From: Bacteroidota bacterium
GTDB lineage: Bacteria > Bacteroidota > Bacteroidia > Flavobacteriales > Flavobacteriaceae
Direction of reading: 5' to 3'
DNA: 58,063 nt
NCBI GenBank assembly: GCA_027593245.1
Contig: JAQCJC010000002.1
Span: forward strand, 1 to 58,063
Both the position numbers and the translations under genes were made by a program. This document shows positions 1 through 9,624 of the stretch, in pieces (positions within the stretch are counted from its first letter, which is position 1; every line of letters begins with the position of its first letter). The notes beneath the pieces are model-generated. The model had not been told where the DNA came from, ran no database searches, and saw only the letters and a program-made list of their open reading frames with translations.

Positions 1-1
1 A

Positions 2-343
2 GGGCTTACTGTTGCTATCCTCATGATGAACTTTATTATGATTGAGGATTGGCCACAAAATATTGGTGGGAAACCAAGTTTTAGCTACATCGAAAACATG
101 CCAGCTTTTGTACCGATTATGTTTGAACTTACTGTATTTTTTGCGGCGCATTTAATGGTGATTACATTTTATTTAAGAAGTCGAATGTGGCCATTCAAAA
201 ATGCTGAAAATCCAGATCCGAGAACAACAGATGACCACTTTTTGATGGAAATCTCTGTTCATGACAATGAGAAACAATTAAAAACGCTATTAACCAAAAC
301 AGGTGCAGTAGAAGTGCATGTTATTGAAAAAGAAGCACATTAG
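2..343 (+). CDS. actD: Alternative complex III subunit ActD, C-terminal part (5' truncated by window edge)
   Basis: The reading frame is open from the first bases of the window, so this is the end of a gene that begins upstream; the ATG at 23 is internal. About 113 residues are visible. They hold one strongly hydrophobic membrane segment (FELTVFFAAHLMVITFYL) and then a soluble tail ending in acidic and histidine residues. The product resembles the DUF3341/ActD subunit of alternative complex III, the quinol:electron acceptor oxidoreductase used instead of cytochrome bc1 in Bacteroidota. ActD is an integral membrane subunit that helps hold the complex together. The call rests mainly on the next genes: actE begins 4 bases after this stop, then actF, coxB and coxA on the same strand, which is the standard ACIII-oxidase order. 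Seen: frame, membrane segment, neighbours. Inferred: subunit identity. Confidence 0.85.
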   Translation, partial: GLTVAILMMNFIMIEDWPQNIGGKPSFSYIENMPAFVPIMFELTVFFAAHLMVITFYLRSRMWPFKNAENPDPRTTDDHFLMEISVHDNEKQLKTLLTKTGAVEVHVIEKEAH

Positions 344-347
344 ACCT

Positions 348-899
348 ATGAAAAGTGTATCAAAAATATTCATTTTAGTATTGATTGGTTCAACTCTTTG
401 GTCTTGCCAAGACAACAGCAGACCGAACTATCAATTTTTCCCAAACATGTATGCGCCCGTTGGCTACGAAGCTTATGGTGAATACGAGGTTTTTCCAAAT
501 AGCCAAGAAGCATTAATCCCTGTTGAAGGGACTATTGCCAGAGGATATTCGCTATATGATTTTGAAAACACCAACGAGGGTTACGAAACCGCATTGAAAA
601 CCTTAAAATCTCCTTTAGAAGTGTCTGAAATTGATACTAAAAGAGGTAAGGAGCTCTATGATATTTACTGTGGAATTTGTCATGGGAATAAAGGAGCTGG
701 ACAAGGAAAATTGGTAAAGCGTGAAAAAATATTAGGTGTTCCTAGTTATGCTGATCGTGCGATTACCACAGGAAGTATTTATCACGTCATTTATTACGGT
801 AAAAACTCAATGGGTTCTTATGCCAATCTTTTAAATGAAGAAGAGCGTTGGCAAGTTACGGCCTATGTTGAAGCCTTAAGAGCAGAATTATTAAAATAA
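348..899 (+). CDS. actE: Alternative complex III monoheme cytochrome c lipoprotein ActE
   Basis: A 183-residue protein. I start it at the ATG at 348 and not at an upstream in-frame TTG at 318, because only the shorter form begins with a lipoprotein signal (MKSVSKIFILVLIGSTLWSC, lipobox LWSC). The cytochrome c motif CGICH lies at residues 108-112 and a later GKNSMGSY segment offers the probable distal methionine ligand. ActE is the mono-heme cytochrome c of alternative complex III; it sits on the outer face of the inner membrane and passes electrons from the iron-sulfur/heme subunits toward the terminal oxidase. The gene follows actD by 4 bases and precedes actF by 23, so the three are almost certainly co-transcribed. 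Heme binding is directly supported by the motif; subunit assignment relies on context. Confidence 0.92.
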   Translation: MKSVSKIFILVLIGSTLWSCQDNSRPNYQFFPNMYAPVGYEAYGEYEVFPNSQEALIPVEGTIARGYSLYDFENTNEGYETALKTLKSPLEVSEIDTKRGKELYDIYCGICHGNKGAGQGKLVKREKILGVPSYADRAITTGSIYHVIYYGKNSMGSYANLLNEEERWQVTAYVEALRAELLK

Positions 900-922
900 A
901 GAAAAACAAAACATAAATTAAA

Positions 923-2269
923 ATGTACACGTTTTCAAAAAGATTAAAAATTACATCCCTTGTGCTCATCATTATTGGCGCAATTGGATGGGTTTCAAGT
1001 TATAATTCATCACATCACCTAACTTTGGAGGATGTGAAAGTTCTCTTGGCAGAAGAAGATGCACACCACGGTGCTGCTGCAACCCACGATATTGAGGACA
1101 ATCATGGTTCTACGGTTCATGCAGCTCAGGAAGGTGAACATCATCAAGAAGAAGCACATCATGGTGATGAACACGCAGAACACGTCTTGCATCAAATGCA
1201 CAATAGACCCTATGCCGCATTATACGTTGCTGCATTTTTCTTTATGATGATTTCTCTAGGTGTTCTTGCCTTTTACGGCATTCAGTATGCAGCTCAAGCA
1301 GGGTGGTCACCAGTACTTTTTAGAGTCATGGAAGCCATTACTTATTATCTATTGCCTGGTGCGCTTATCGTTTTGGGCATTGGTCTTTGGGCTGGAGATC
1401 ATCTTTTTATATGGATGGATCCGGAGGTTGTTGCCCATGATGAACTTATTCAAGGAAAATCGGGTTGGCTGAACAAATCATGGTTTGCTATTAGAGGTTT
1501 AATTTTTATTACAGGATGGAGTTTGTACCGTTATTTTTCCAGAAAATTCTCATTAGCACAAGATTTGGCTGATGTGAATGATAACAGCAACTTCAAGAAA
1601 AATTTTAGAATTTCAGCAGCGTTTCTTGTGTTCTATATCTACACAGAATCTATGATGTCTTGGGATTGGATTATGAGTGTTGATCCACACTGGTTCAGCA
1701 CATTGTTTGGGTGGTATGTTTTCGCAAGTATGTTTGTTAGCGGAATTACAGTAATCGCACTCATTACAATTTATTTAAAGGCAAAGGGCCTTATGGAATT
1801 TGTAAACGATAGTCACTTGCATGACTTGGCAAAATTCATGTTTGCTATAAGTGTATTTTGGACCTATTTATGGTTCTCCCAATTCATGTTGATTTGGTAT
1901 GCTAATATTCCAGAAGAAGTAACTTATTTTATCACAAGGATTGAAGATTACAAACTTCCATTTTTTGGTATGCTAATCCTAAATTTCATTTTTCCATTCT
2001 TGGTGCTTATGAACAGTGACTACAAGCGTGTGCCATGGTTTATTGTTATGGCAGGGGTTGTGATTTTGTTTGGGCATTATATAGATGTATTCAATATGAT
2101 TATGCCCGCTACTGTTGGTGACCGTTGGTTTATTGGTGTGCCGGAAATCAGTGCCGTTTTATTTTTCCTTGGATTGTTTCTATTGGTCGTATTTTACGCC
2201 CTTTCAAAAGCACCACTATTGCCAAAAGGCAATCCATTTATTAAGGAAAGCGAACAGTTTCATTATTAA
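923..2269 (+). CDS. actF: Alternative complex III membrane subunit ActF
   Basis: A 448-residue polytopic membrane protein with about ten hydrophobic segments, matching the length and shape of ActF (NrfD-like/DUF3042-like quinol:cytochrome c oxidoreductase subunit 2). ActF and ActC are the two paralogous membrane subunits of alternative complex III; they carry quinol-interaction and proposed proton-translocation paths. A first membrane segment (residues about 10-25) is followed by an unusual loop, residues 48-93, with 13 histidines mixed with acidic residues, before the second segment near residue 97. The rest of the protein is conventional. The gene lies between actE and coxB with short gaps, in the usual operon order. 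What is seen: topology, His-rich loop, position. Subunit identity follows from the family and the neighbours. Confidence 0.93.
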   Translation: MYTFSKRLKITSLVLIIIGAIGWVSSYNSSHHLTLEDVKVLLAEEDAHHGAAATHDIEDNHGSTVHAAQEGEHHQEEAHHGDEHAEHVLHQMHNRPYAALYVAAFFFMMISLGVLAFYGIQYAAQAGWSPVLFRVMEAITYYLLPGALIVLGIGLWAGDHLFIWMDPEVVAHDELIQGKSGWLNKSWFAIRGLIFITGWSLYRYFSRKFSLAQDLADVNDNSNFKKNFRISAAFLVFYIYTESMMSWDWIMSVDPHWFSTLFGWYVFASMFVSGITVIALITIYLKAKGLMEFVNDSHLHDLAKFMFAISVFWTYLWFSQFMLIWYANIPEEVTYFITRIEDYKLPFFGMLILNFIFPFLVLMNSDYKRVPWFIVMAGVVILFGHYIDVFNMIMPATVGDRWFIGVPEISAVLFFLGLFLLVVFYALSKAPLLPKGNPFIKESEQFHY

Positions 2270-2292
2270 TTTTTTAAAGATAGTATAGTACA

Positions 2293-3363
2293 ATGACTGG
2301 CTTATTAACAATATTAATTTTATTAGGAATCACCATCGCGATATGGCAAATGGTCAAGATATTTGATTTAGCACAAGCTAATCGAGACACATCTCAAGTG
2401 GCTAATAACAAAGATAATTCTGTAAATGCATACCTTATGTTGGCATTTTTAGGGTTTATTTATTTCATTACAATAATATCATTTGCCCTTTGGGGTGATT
2501 TACCTCTTGTATCTAATTCTGCTTCAGAACACGGACCAGAAATCGACCGATTAATGGTTATTTCTATGGTTGTTATTTTTATTGTACAGACAATTACCCA
2601 GTTTTTACTGCACTATTTTGCATTTAAGTACAAGGGAGAAAAAGGGAGAAAGGCCCTTTTTTATGCCGATAATGATAAGCTGGAATTTATATGGACTATT
2701 ATTCCAGTTATAGTGCTAGCAGGACTTATCATGTATGGATTGTTTACATGGAACGATATTATGAATATTAATGAGGACGATGACCCACTTGTGGTCGAAC
2801 TATATGCCCAGCAATTTAACTGGAAAGCACGTTATGCAGGGGCGGATAATGTCCTTGGAATGGCGAATGTGCGTTTGATAAATCTAGACAATGCTAATAT
2901 TTTAGGATTAGATGAATCTGACCCCAATGCTCAAGATGATATCATCACTACTGAGCTTCACTTGCCAGTAGGACGGCCAGTGTTATTTAAAATGCGTTCT
3001 CAAGACGTTTTACACTCTGCGTACATGCCACATTTCAGAGCTCAAATGAATTGTGTCCCTGGGATGATTACTCAATTTGCTTTTACACCCACTGTAACTA
3101 CTGCAGAGATGCGTCTGAATCCAGATATTTATCAAAAGGTAAAAAACATCAATAAAATTCGAAATGAGAATAGTAAAAAACTTCAAGCTGAAGGCGAAGA
3201 ACCACTTGACCGTTACGAATTTGATTATCTATTGCTGTGTAACAAAATTTGCGGCAAGTCGCATTACAACATGCAAATGAAAATCATTGTTGAAACGCAA
3301 GAGGAGTACAATGAATGGATCAGCGAGCAAAAACAATTTAAAAACTCATTAGTTCAAAACTAA
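2293..3363 (+). CDS. coxB: Cytochrome c oxidase subunit II
   Basis: A 356-residue subunit II of a heme-copper oxidase. An N-terminal hydrophobic segment is followed by the two transmembrane helices (around residues 50-70 and 85-110, then a second pair member near 135-155) and a periplasmic cupredoxin domain. The CuA ligands are visible: His241 (in VLHSAYMP) and the cluster Cys316-x3-Cys320-x3-His324-x2-Met327. The residue that is usually glutamate between the two cysteines (CxExC) is lysine here (CNKIC); that position contributes a backbone carbonyl, so the site should still form. The protein receives electrons from cytochrome c, here most likely ActE of the adjacent complex, and passes them to heme a in CoxA. 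There is no fused cytochrome c domain. It is 24 bases after actF and 28 before coxA. Confidence 0.96.
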   Translation: MTGLLTILILLGITIAIWQMVKIFDLAQANRDTSQVANNKDNSVNAYLMLAFLGFIYFITIISFALWGDLPLVSNSASEHGPEIDRLMVISMVVIFIVQTITQFLLHYFAFKYKGEKGRKALFYADNDKLEFIWTIIPVIVLAGLIMYGLFTWNDIMNINEDDDPLVVELYAQQFNWKARYAGADNVLGMANVRLINLDNANILGLDESDPNAQDDIITTELHLPVGRPVLFKMRSQDVLHSAYMPHFRAQMNCVPGMITQFAFTPTVTTAEMRLNPDIYQKVKNINKIRNENSKKLQAEGEEPLDRYEFDYLLLCNKICGKSHYNMQMKIIVETQEEYNEWISEQKQFKNSLVQN

Positions 3364-3390
3364 TTTACTAATAAGCAACACTAAAAGATT

Positions 3391-5184
3391 ATGTCAGCAC
3401 ATGTAGATAACCATACTCACGAAGACGATCACGGCCACCACCACAAAGAAACCTTTGTGACAAAGTATATTTTTAGTCAAGATCATAAAATGATTGCAAA
3501 ACAATACTTGATCACCGGGATCATCATGGGAATTATTGGGATTTTGATGTCTTTATTGATGCGTATGCAAATTGCTTGGCCAGAAAAACCGAATGCAATT
3601 TTCGAAGCTTTGCTTGGAAAGTGGGCGCCAGGTGGAGTAATGGATGCCGATATTTATTTGGCTTTAGTTACAATTCACGGTACTATTATGGTCTTTTTTG
3701 TTTTAACCGCAGGGCTTAGTGGAACTTTTAGTAACCTATTGATTCCATTGCAGATAGGCGCAAGAGACATGGCCTCAGGGTTTTTAAATATGATTTCTTA
3801 CTGGCTATTTTTTCTATCTAGTGTTATTATGGTTATTTCTTTCTTTGTCGAAACTGGACCTGCCGCTGCTGGATGGACTGTATACCCACCCTTAAGCGCA
3901 CTGCCATTGGCTCAAGGTGGCTCAGGGGCAGGGATGACTTTGTGGCTTGTTTCGATGGCTATTTTTATTGCCTCTTCACTTCTTGGGTCACTAAACTATA
4001 TTGTTACTGTTTTGAACCTTAGAACTAAGGGAATGTCAATGACAAGACTGCCTCTAACCATTTGGGCGTTCTTTATCACTGCCGTCATCGGTGTGGTTTC
4101 TTTTCCCGTTTTGTTATCAGCAGCATTGTTGCTTATTATGGACCGAAGTTTTGGAACCTCTTTCTTCCTGTCGGATATTTTTATTCAAGGTGAGGTGCTG
4201 CATTATCAAGGAGGATCACCTGTTTTATTTGAGCATTTATTTTGGTTCCTTGGGCATCCAGAAGTTTATATTGTATTGCTTCCTGCTTTAGGGATCACTT
4301 CTGAAGTGATTGCTACAAATGCGCGTAAACCAATTTTTGGATATAGAGCGATGGTAGCATCAATTATTGCAATTGCATTTTTATCAACAATAGTGTGGGG
4401 TCACCACATGTTCATTTCAGGGATGAATCCATTTTTAGGTTCAGTCTTTACTTTTACAACATTACTTATTGCCATACCATCGGCAGTAAAAGCATTTAAT
4501 TACATAACTACTCTTTGGAAAGGAAATCTGCAGTTGAATCCAGCAATGCTTTTTTCAATTGGTCTGGTATCAACATTCATAACAGGTGGACTAACAGGAA
4601 TTATTCTTGGCGACAGTGCTTTAGACATCAATGTTCACGACACTTATTTTGTAGTGGCTCACTTCCATTTGGTAATGGGGATTTCTGCATTGTATGGTCT
4701 TTTTGCTGGGGTATATCATTGGTTCCCAAAAATGTTTGGACGTATGCTTAATAAAAATTTAGGATACATTCATTTTTGGGTAACTGCAGTATGTGCCTAT
4801 GGTGTGTTTTTCCCAATGCATTTTATAGGAATGGCAGGTCTTCCAAGACGATACTATACAAACAGTAACTTTCCGCTTTTTGATGATACTCAAAATGTAC
4901 AGATTTTGATTACAATTTTTGCTTTAGTAGCAGGATTGGTACAATTGGTATTTTTATACAATTTCATCCACAGCATGTTCTATGGAAAGAAAACAGTAAA
5001 GAACCCATGGCGATCTAATACCTTAGAATGGACCGCTCCTATTGAGCATTTCCATGGCAACTGGGAAGGTGAAATCCCACATGTTCATCGTTGGGCTTAT
5101 GACTACAGTAAACCAGGACATGATGATGATTTCGTGCCTCAAAATATTCCTTTCAAAAAAGGAGAAGAAGAACTACAACACTAA
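3391..5184 (+). CDS. coxA: Cytochrome c oxidase subunit I
   Basis: A 597-residue, roughly 12-helix catalytic subunit that reduces oxygen to water and pumps protons. Metal ligands are visible: His96 (heme a), His289 in HPEVY together with the cross-linking Tyr293, His338-His339 (CuB), and His424/His426 in HFHLVMG (heme a3 and heme a). The GHPEVY motif with the glutamate marks an A-type oxidase. The first 20 residues are rich in histidine (HTHEDDHGHHH), unlike most CoxA proteins from other phyla, echoing the His-rich loop of ActF. The gene is the last of the actDEF-coxBA run; a 10-bp perfect hairpin with a T-run follows 28 bases after the stop. Function and family assignment are secure; the meaning of the His-rich tail is unknown. 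Confidence 0.97.
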   Translation: MSAHVDNHTHEDDHGHHHKETFVTKYIFSQDHKMIAKQYLITGIIMGIIGILMSLLMRMQIAWPEKPNAIFEALLGKWAPGGVMDADIYLALVTIHGTIMVFFVLTAGLSGTFSNLLIPLQIGARDMASGFLNMISYWLFFLSSVIMVISFFVETGPAAAGWTVYPPLSALPLAQGGSGAGMTLWLVSMAIFIASSLLGSLNYIVTVLNLRTKGMSMTRLPLTIWAFFITAVIGVVSFPVLLSAALLLIMDRSFGTSFFLSDIFIQGEVLHYQGGSPVLFEHLFWFLGHPEVYIVLLPALGITSEVIATNARKPIFGYRAMVASIIAIAFLSTIVWGHHMFISGMNPFLGSVFTFTTLLIAIPSAVKAFNYITTLWKGNLQLNPAMLFSIGLVSTFITGGLTGIILGDSALDINVHDTYFVVAHFHLVMGISALYGLFAGVYHWFPKMFGRMLNKNLGYIHFWVTAVCAYGVFFPMHFIGMAGLPRRYYTNSNFPLFDDTQNVQILITIFALVAGLVQLVFLYNFIHSMFYGKKTVKNPWRSNTLEWTAPIEHFHGNWEGEIPHVHRWAYDYSKPGHDDDFVPQNIPFKKGEEELQH

Positions 5185-5211
5185 TTGTTAGTTACTTACT
5201 AATATATTTAG

Positions 5212-5245
5212 AAAGCCTTTCTTACACGAGAAAGGCTTTTTCTTT
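5212..5245 (+). terminator. Rho-independent terminator of the ACIII-oxidase operon
   Basis: A perfect 10-bp stem (AAAGCCTTTC / GAAAGGCTTT) with an 8-base loop is followed by a T-rich tract. It sits between the coxA stop and the ruvB start, so it should end the respiratory operon. The ruvB promoter box begins inside its T-tract. Confidence 0.9.
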
Positions 5246-5252
5246 ATATTTG
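5245..5252 (+). promoter_or_regulatory. Bacteroidota -7 promoter box for ruvB
   Basis: TATATTTG matches the Bacteroidota -7 consensus TAnnTTTG exactly. Only 5 bases separate it from the ruvB ATG at 5258, so the transcript is predicted to start at or next to the start codon. No clear -33 TTTG element is visible; the upstream DNA is occupied by the coxA terminator. Confidence 0.6.
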
Positions 5253-5257
5253 TTATT

Positions 5258-6280
5258 ATGAATGAACACCTTGACCCATCAGACGAGAATTTATCATCTG
5301 AGGAACACGATATCGAAAAAGCGTTGAGGCCATTAACTTTTTCCGATTTTTCGGGACAGGAACAAGTACTTGAAAATCTACAGATATTTGTAAAGGCTGC
5401 AGTAGAACGAGATGAAGCACTGGACCACACTCTTTTTCACGGACCTCCAGGGTTAGGAAAAACTACTCTTGCTCACATCTTAGCTAATGAACTAGGTGTG
5501 GGTATCAAGGTTACTTCAGGGCCTGTTTTGGACAAACCAGGAGATTTAGCAGGCTTACTTACTAACCTAGAAGATCGAGATGTTTTGTTCATTGATGAAA
5601 TTCATCGGCTAAGCCCTATAGTTGAAGAGTATTTATATTCCGCTATGGAGGATTATAAAATTGACATCATGATCGAATCGGGACCAAATGCACGCACTGT
5701 TCAAATTAATTTAAATCCATTTACCTTGATAGGTGCTACCACCAGATCTGGCTTACTGACAGCGCCAATGCGTGCTCGTTTTGGCATCAGCAGCCGCTTA
5801 GAATATTATTCTACCGAGCTGCTTTCAACAATTCTTCAGCGAAGTGCCCAAATCCTGAACGTACCAATTAGCTTTGAAGCTGCCATTGAAATTGCTGGAC
5901 GTAGTCGAGGTACTCCTAGAATTGCCAACGCATTACTTAGACGAGTTAGAGATTTTGCTCAAATTAAAGGCAATGGAAAAATAGATATTGAAATAGCAAA
6001 ATTTGGCCTCAAGGCACTCAATGTTGATGCCCATGGATTAGACGACATGGACAATAAAATTTTGACAACAATAATTGATAAGTTTAAAGGCGGTCCAGTT
6101 GGAATAACTACTATTGCCACGGCGGTTAGTGAAAGCCCAGAAACCATTGAAGAGGTTTATGAGCCCTTCTTGATTCAACAAGGATTTATCATGCGTACCC
6201 CCAGAGGAAGAGAAGTTACTGAACTTGCCTATAAGCACCTTGGTCGTCAAAAGGGAGATTATCAAACAGGACTGTTTTAG
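5258..6280 (+). CDS. ruvB: Holliday junction branch migration helicase RuvB
   Basis: A 340-residue AAA+ ATPase, the hexameric motor that drives Holliday-junction branch migration together with RuvA during recombinational repair. The Walker A motif GPPGLGKT is at residues 62-69, Walker B with DEIH at 113-116, sensor 1 is the GATTR segment, and the C-terminal winged-helix domain ends with TPRGRE. Length is as expected. RuvA is encoded about 3.3 kb downstream (9625) and not next to ruvB, as is common in this phylum. queG starts 4 bases after the stop and is probably co-transcribed. The promoter box lies immediately upstream, suggesting a leaderless message. Confidence 0.98.
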   Translation: MNEHLDPSDENLSSEEHDIEKALRPLTFSDFSGQEQVLENLQIFVKAAVERDEALDHTLFHGPPGLGKTTLAHILANELGVGIKVTSGPVLDKPGDLAGLLTNLEDRDVLFIDEIHRLSPIVEEYLYSAMEDYKIDIMIESGPNARTVQINLNPFTLIGATTRSGLLTAPMRARFGISSRLEYYSTELLSTILQRSAQILNVPISFEAAIEIAGRSRGTPRIANALLRRVRDFAQIKGNGKIDIEIAKFGLKALNVDAHGLDDMDNKILTTIIDKFKGGPVGITTIATAVSESPETIEEVYEPFLIQQGFIMRTPRGREVTELAYKHLGRQKGDYQTGLF

Positions 6281-6283
6281 ACC

Positions 6284-7210
6284 ATGTCAAAAAAGACACA
6301 GTACACTAACCTTATTAAAACCGAAGCCAAACGCCTCGGTTTTTTATCTTGTGGCGTCAGTAAGGCTGAATTTTTAGAAGAAGAGGCACCTAAATTAGAG
6401 TCTTGGTTAAACCAAAATAAGCATGGAAAAATGCACTACATGGAAAACCACTTTGATAAGCGTTTGGATCCCACCCTATTAGTTGAGGGGTCAAAGAGTG
6501 TGGTTTCGCTTACGTACAATTATTTTTCGGAGCAGCTTCAACACGATTCAGAAGCCCCAAAAATAAGCACCTATGCTTATGGTATGGATTATCATTATGT
6601 TATAAAAAATAAGCTGAATCAACTTTTAGAATTTATAAAACAAGAGATTGGAGATGTTCACGGCCGTGCTTTTGTAGATTCTGCTCCAATATTAGAAAAA
6701 GCTTGGGCTAAAAAATCTGGCTTAGGCTGGATTGGGAAACACAGTAATATGTTGACCCAAAAAGTGGGCTCTTTTTACTTTATTGCTGAACTTATAATTG
6801 ATTTGGAATTAGAACCAGATCATGCTGTGACCGATCATTGTGGAAGCTGCACTGCTTGTATTGATGCCTGCCCAACAGATGCAATCACTGAGCCTTACAA
6901 AGTGGATGGCAGCAAGTGTATTTCGTATTTTACAATCGAATTAAAAGAAAATATTCCAACAGATATGGTGGGTAAACTAGATAACTGGATGTTTGGATGT
7001 GATGTGTGTCAGGATGTTTGCCCATGGAATCGTTTCTCTAAACAACACAATGAACCACTGTTTAACCCCAAGCCAGAATTGCTTTCTATGACCAAAAAAG
7101 ATTGGGAAGAAATTACACAAGAAACATTCAATAAAGTCTTTAAAAATTCTGCAGTAAAACGCACCAAATATAGCGGACTTACACGGAATATAAGATTTCT
7201 AGACCAGTAA
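6284..7210 (+). CDS. queG: Epoxyqueuosine reductase QueG
   Basis: A 308-residue cytosolic cobalamin- and iron-sulfur-dependent enzyme that reduces epoxyqueuosine to queuosine in tRNA, the last step of queuosine biosynthesis. Two ferredoxin-like cluster motifs are visible: [12 protein letters not shown] and the later [10 protein letters not shown]. The N-terminal domain contains the [20 protein letters not shown] region typical of the family. It lacks the C-terminal HEAT-repeat extension found in some Gram-positive QueG proteins. It begins 4 bases after ruvB, so it is likely in the same transcript although the functions are unrelated. Assignment is secure from the motifs and length. Confidence 0.96.
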   Translation: MSKKTQYTNLIKTEAKRLGFLSCGVSKAEFLEEEAPKLESWLNQNKHGKMHYMENHFDKRLDPTLLVEGSKSVVSLTYNYFSEQLQHDSEAPKISTYAYGMDYHYVIKNKLNQLLEFIKQEIGDVHGRAFVDSAPILEKAWAKKSGLGWIGKHSNMLTQKVGSFYFIAELIIDLELEPDHAVTDHCGSCTACIDACPTDAITEPYKVDGSKCISYFTIELKENIPTDMVGKLDNWMFGCDVCQDVCPWNRFSKQHNEPLFNPKPELLSMTKKDWEEITQETFNKVFKNSAVKRTKYSGLTRNIRFLDQ

Positions 7211-7275
7211 GTAATCTATATTTTTATGAGTCAATTGCGTCTAACTTTGTATCTTTAACCCTTTAAATTTATTTT

Positions 7276-9552
7276 ATGTCAAAACGCACAAGACACGACT
7301 TAGAAGCTTTAGCTTATCATGCCAAGCCAAACCCTGGGAAAATACAAGTAGTTCCTACTAAAAAGTATGCCACCCAGCGTGATTTAGCTCTTGCGTATTC
7401 TCCTGGAGTTGCAGCGCCTTGTCTGGAAATTCAACAAAATCCAGCTGAAGCTTATAAATATACATCTAAAGGAAATTTAGTTGCAGTTATTTCAAATGGA
7501 ACAGCAGTTTTAGGTCTTGGAAATATTGGCCCAGAAGCGTCTAAACCTGTTATGGAGGGCAAAGGCCTTTTGTTTAAAATTTTTGCTGATATTGATGTTT
7601 TTGACATTGAAGTTGATACTGAAAATATTGATGAATTCATCAACACAGTTAAAAATATTGCACCCACTTTTGGAGGGATAAATCTTGAAGATATAAAAGC
7701 TCCTGAGGCTTTTGAAATTGAAAAACGTCTCAAAGAAGAATTGAATATTCCAGTGATGCATGATGACCAACATGGCACTGCTATTATCTCTGCTGCAGCT
7801 TTAATTAATGCTTTAGAGTTGGCAGAAAAACAAATCGAAGATGTTCTGATTGTAGTCAGTGGCGCGGGAGCTGCAGCGATTTCTTGCACCAGATTATACA
7901 TGTCTTTTGGTGCCAAGCGCGAAAATATCGTTATGCTCGACAGCAAAGGTGTTATTCGTCAAGATCGCCCTTCACTTACTTCTCAAAAAGCTGAATTTGC
8001 AACGACTAAAAAGATAGATACTTTGGATGATGCAATGCATGATGCCGATGTATTTATTGGTCTTTCTACATCCGATATTGTCACGCCTAAAATGCTAAAT
8101 TCTATGGCCAAAAACCCTATTGTTTTTGCTATGGCTAATCCTGATCCAGAAATCACTTACGACTTAGCTATAAAAACAAGAGAGGATATAATTATGGCTA
8201 CAGGAAGAAGTGATACTCCGAATCAAGTCAACAATGTTCTTGGATTCCCGTTTATATTTAGAGGTGCGCTAGACGTTCGCGCCACCACCATCAATGAAGC
8301 TATGAAAAAGGCTGCTGTAGTTGCCTTGGCAGAATTGGCCAAAGAGCCGGTACCTGAGCAGGTTAATATAGCCTACGGAGAAACTCGTCTAACCTTTGGA
8401 AGTGATTATATTATTCCTAAACCCTTTGATCCTAGATTGATTGCCAAAATCCCCCCTGCTGTAGCCAAGGCTGCAATGGATAGTGGTGTAGCCCAATTTC
8501 CTATTCAAGATTGGGAAAAGTACGAAGAAACCTTATTGGATCGAATGGGCGCGGATAACAAAATTGTTCGCTTATTGTTTGATAGAGCACGACTGAAGCC
8601 TAAACGTGTTGTTTTTGCAGAAGCTGATCAATTGGATGTGTTGAAAGCAGCACAAATTGTATATGAAGAAGGAATTGCACACCCTATTCTTTTGGGCAAT
8701 AAAAAGCAAATAGAACGGCTTAAAGAACAGCTTGAATTTGAAGCAGATGTTCCAATTATAGATCCAAAAGACGAAGATCATATCGAACAGAAGAACAAGT
8801 ATAGTGAGGTGTTTTGGAAACAACAAGAACGCAGTGGTCAAACACTTTTGTCAGCTCAGAAACTCATGCGCGAGCGAAATTATTATGCAGCAATGATGGT
8901 TAATGAAGGAGACGCCGATGCGTTAATAACGGGCTATTCAAGAAGCTATCCATCAATCGTAAAACCAATGTTAGATTTGATCGGATTAGCACCAGGATCA
9001 ACCCGTATTGCAACCACCAATGTTATGATTACGCGCAGAGGGCCATTATTTTTAAGCGACACCGCAATCAATATTAACCCAACTGCTCATGATTTGATCA
9101 AAATTACTCAAATGACTTCAGGAGTCATGAAAATGTTTGGAATTACACCTGTAATGGCGATGCTTTCATATTCTAATTTTGGCTCATCTAAAGACCAGAC
9201 AGCGACCAAGGTCCGTGAAGCAGTTTCTTATTTACACCGTCGTCATCCTGACTTGTCGGTCGATGGTGAACTCCAGACAGATTTTGCGCTTAATAGCGAT
9301 ATGTTGAGAGCTAATTTTCCATTTTCAAAACTCGCCAATAAAAAAGTAAATGCACTTATATTCCCCAATTTAGAATCGGCAAACATCACTTATAAATTGC
9401 TGAAAGAACTCAATAAGGCGGAGTCAATAGGGCCTATTATGATGGGGCTAAGAAAACCAGTCCATATTATACAATTTGGCGCTAGTGTAGATGAAATTGT
9501 CAACATGACGGCGGTAGCAGTGATTGATGCACAACAAAAAGAAAAGAAGTAA
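7276..9552 (+). CDS. maeB: NADP-dependent malic enzyme fused to a phosphotransacetylase-like domain
   Basis: A 758-residue protein of the MaeB type. Residues about 1-420 form the malic enzyme: a malic N-terminal domain (SPGVAAPCLEI, KGNLVAVISNGTAVLGLGNIG) and an NAD(P)-binding domain with VVSGAGAAA. Residues about 430-755 form a phosphate acetyl/butyryl transferase-like domain (RVVFAEA..., NVMITRRGPLFLSDTAIN), which in this family is regulatory: it senses acetyl-CoA rather than acting as a full enzyme. The reaction is malate to pyruvate plus CO2, giving NADPH and linking the TCA cycle to biosynthesis. A near-consensus promoter box (TATCTTTA at 7250-7257) lies 18 bases upstream. The fusion is the normal state of the family and not a frameshift. 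Confidence 0.96.
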   Translation: MSKRTRHDLEALAYHAKPNPGKIQVVPTKKYATQRDLALAYSPGVAAPCLEIQQNPAEAYKYTSKGNLVAVISNGTAVLGLGNIGPEASKPVMEGKGLLFKIFADIDVFDIEVDTENIDEFINTVKNIAPTFGGINLEDIKAPEAFEIEKRLKEELNIPVMHDDQHGTAIISAAALINALELAEKQIEDVLIVVSGAGAAAISCTRLYMSFGAKRENIVMLDSKGVIRQDRPSLTSQKAEFATTKKIDTLDDAMHDADVFIGLSTSDIVTPKMLNSMAKNPIVFAMANPDPEITYDLAIKTREDIIMATGRSDTPNQVNNVLGFPFIFRGALDVRATTINEAMKKAAVVALAELAKEPVPEQVNIAYGETRLTFGSDYIIPKPFDPRLIAKIPPAVAKAAMDSGVAQFPIQDWEKYEETLLDRMGADNKIVRLLFDRARLKPKRVVFAEADQLDVLKAAQIVYEEGIAHPILLGNKKQIERLKEQLEFEADVPIIDPKDEDHIEQKNKYSEVFWKQQERSGQTLLSAQKLMRERNYYAAMMVNEGDADALITGYSRSYPSIVKPMLDLIGLAPGSTRIATTNVMITRRGPLFLSDTAININPTAHDLIKITQMTSGVMKMFGITPVMAMLSYSNFGSSKDQTATKVREAVSYLHRRHPDLSVDGELQTDFALNSDMLRANFPFSKLANKKVNALIFPNLESANITYKLLKELNKAESIGPIMMGLRKPVHIIQFGASVDEIVNMTAVAVIDAQQKEKK

Positions 9553-9597
9553 TTTTAAGTCCCTCTAAATTCCACTTAGAATATACTATAATTTTAG

Positions 9598-9605
9598 TAC
9601 ATTTG
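9598..9605 (+). promoter_or_regulatory. -7 promoter box for ruvA-sprA
   Basis: TACATTTG matches TAnnTTTG exactly, 19 bases before the ruvA ATG. Because sprA starts 7 bases after ruvA, this box may drive the whole ruvA-sprA-gcvH run. No convincing -33 element is seen. Confidence 0.5.
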
Positions 9606-9624
9606 AAATTCTAAGTTTTAAAAT

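Noticed and set aside
7276-9552. Malic enzyme with a phosphotransacetylase tail might be two genes joined by a frameshift or a chimera
   Set aside because: The fusion is the normal MaeB architecture in many bacteria and the frame is clean throughout.
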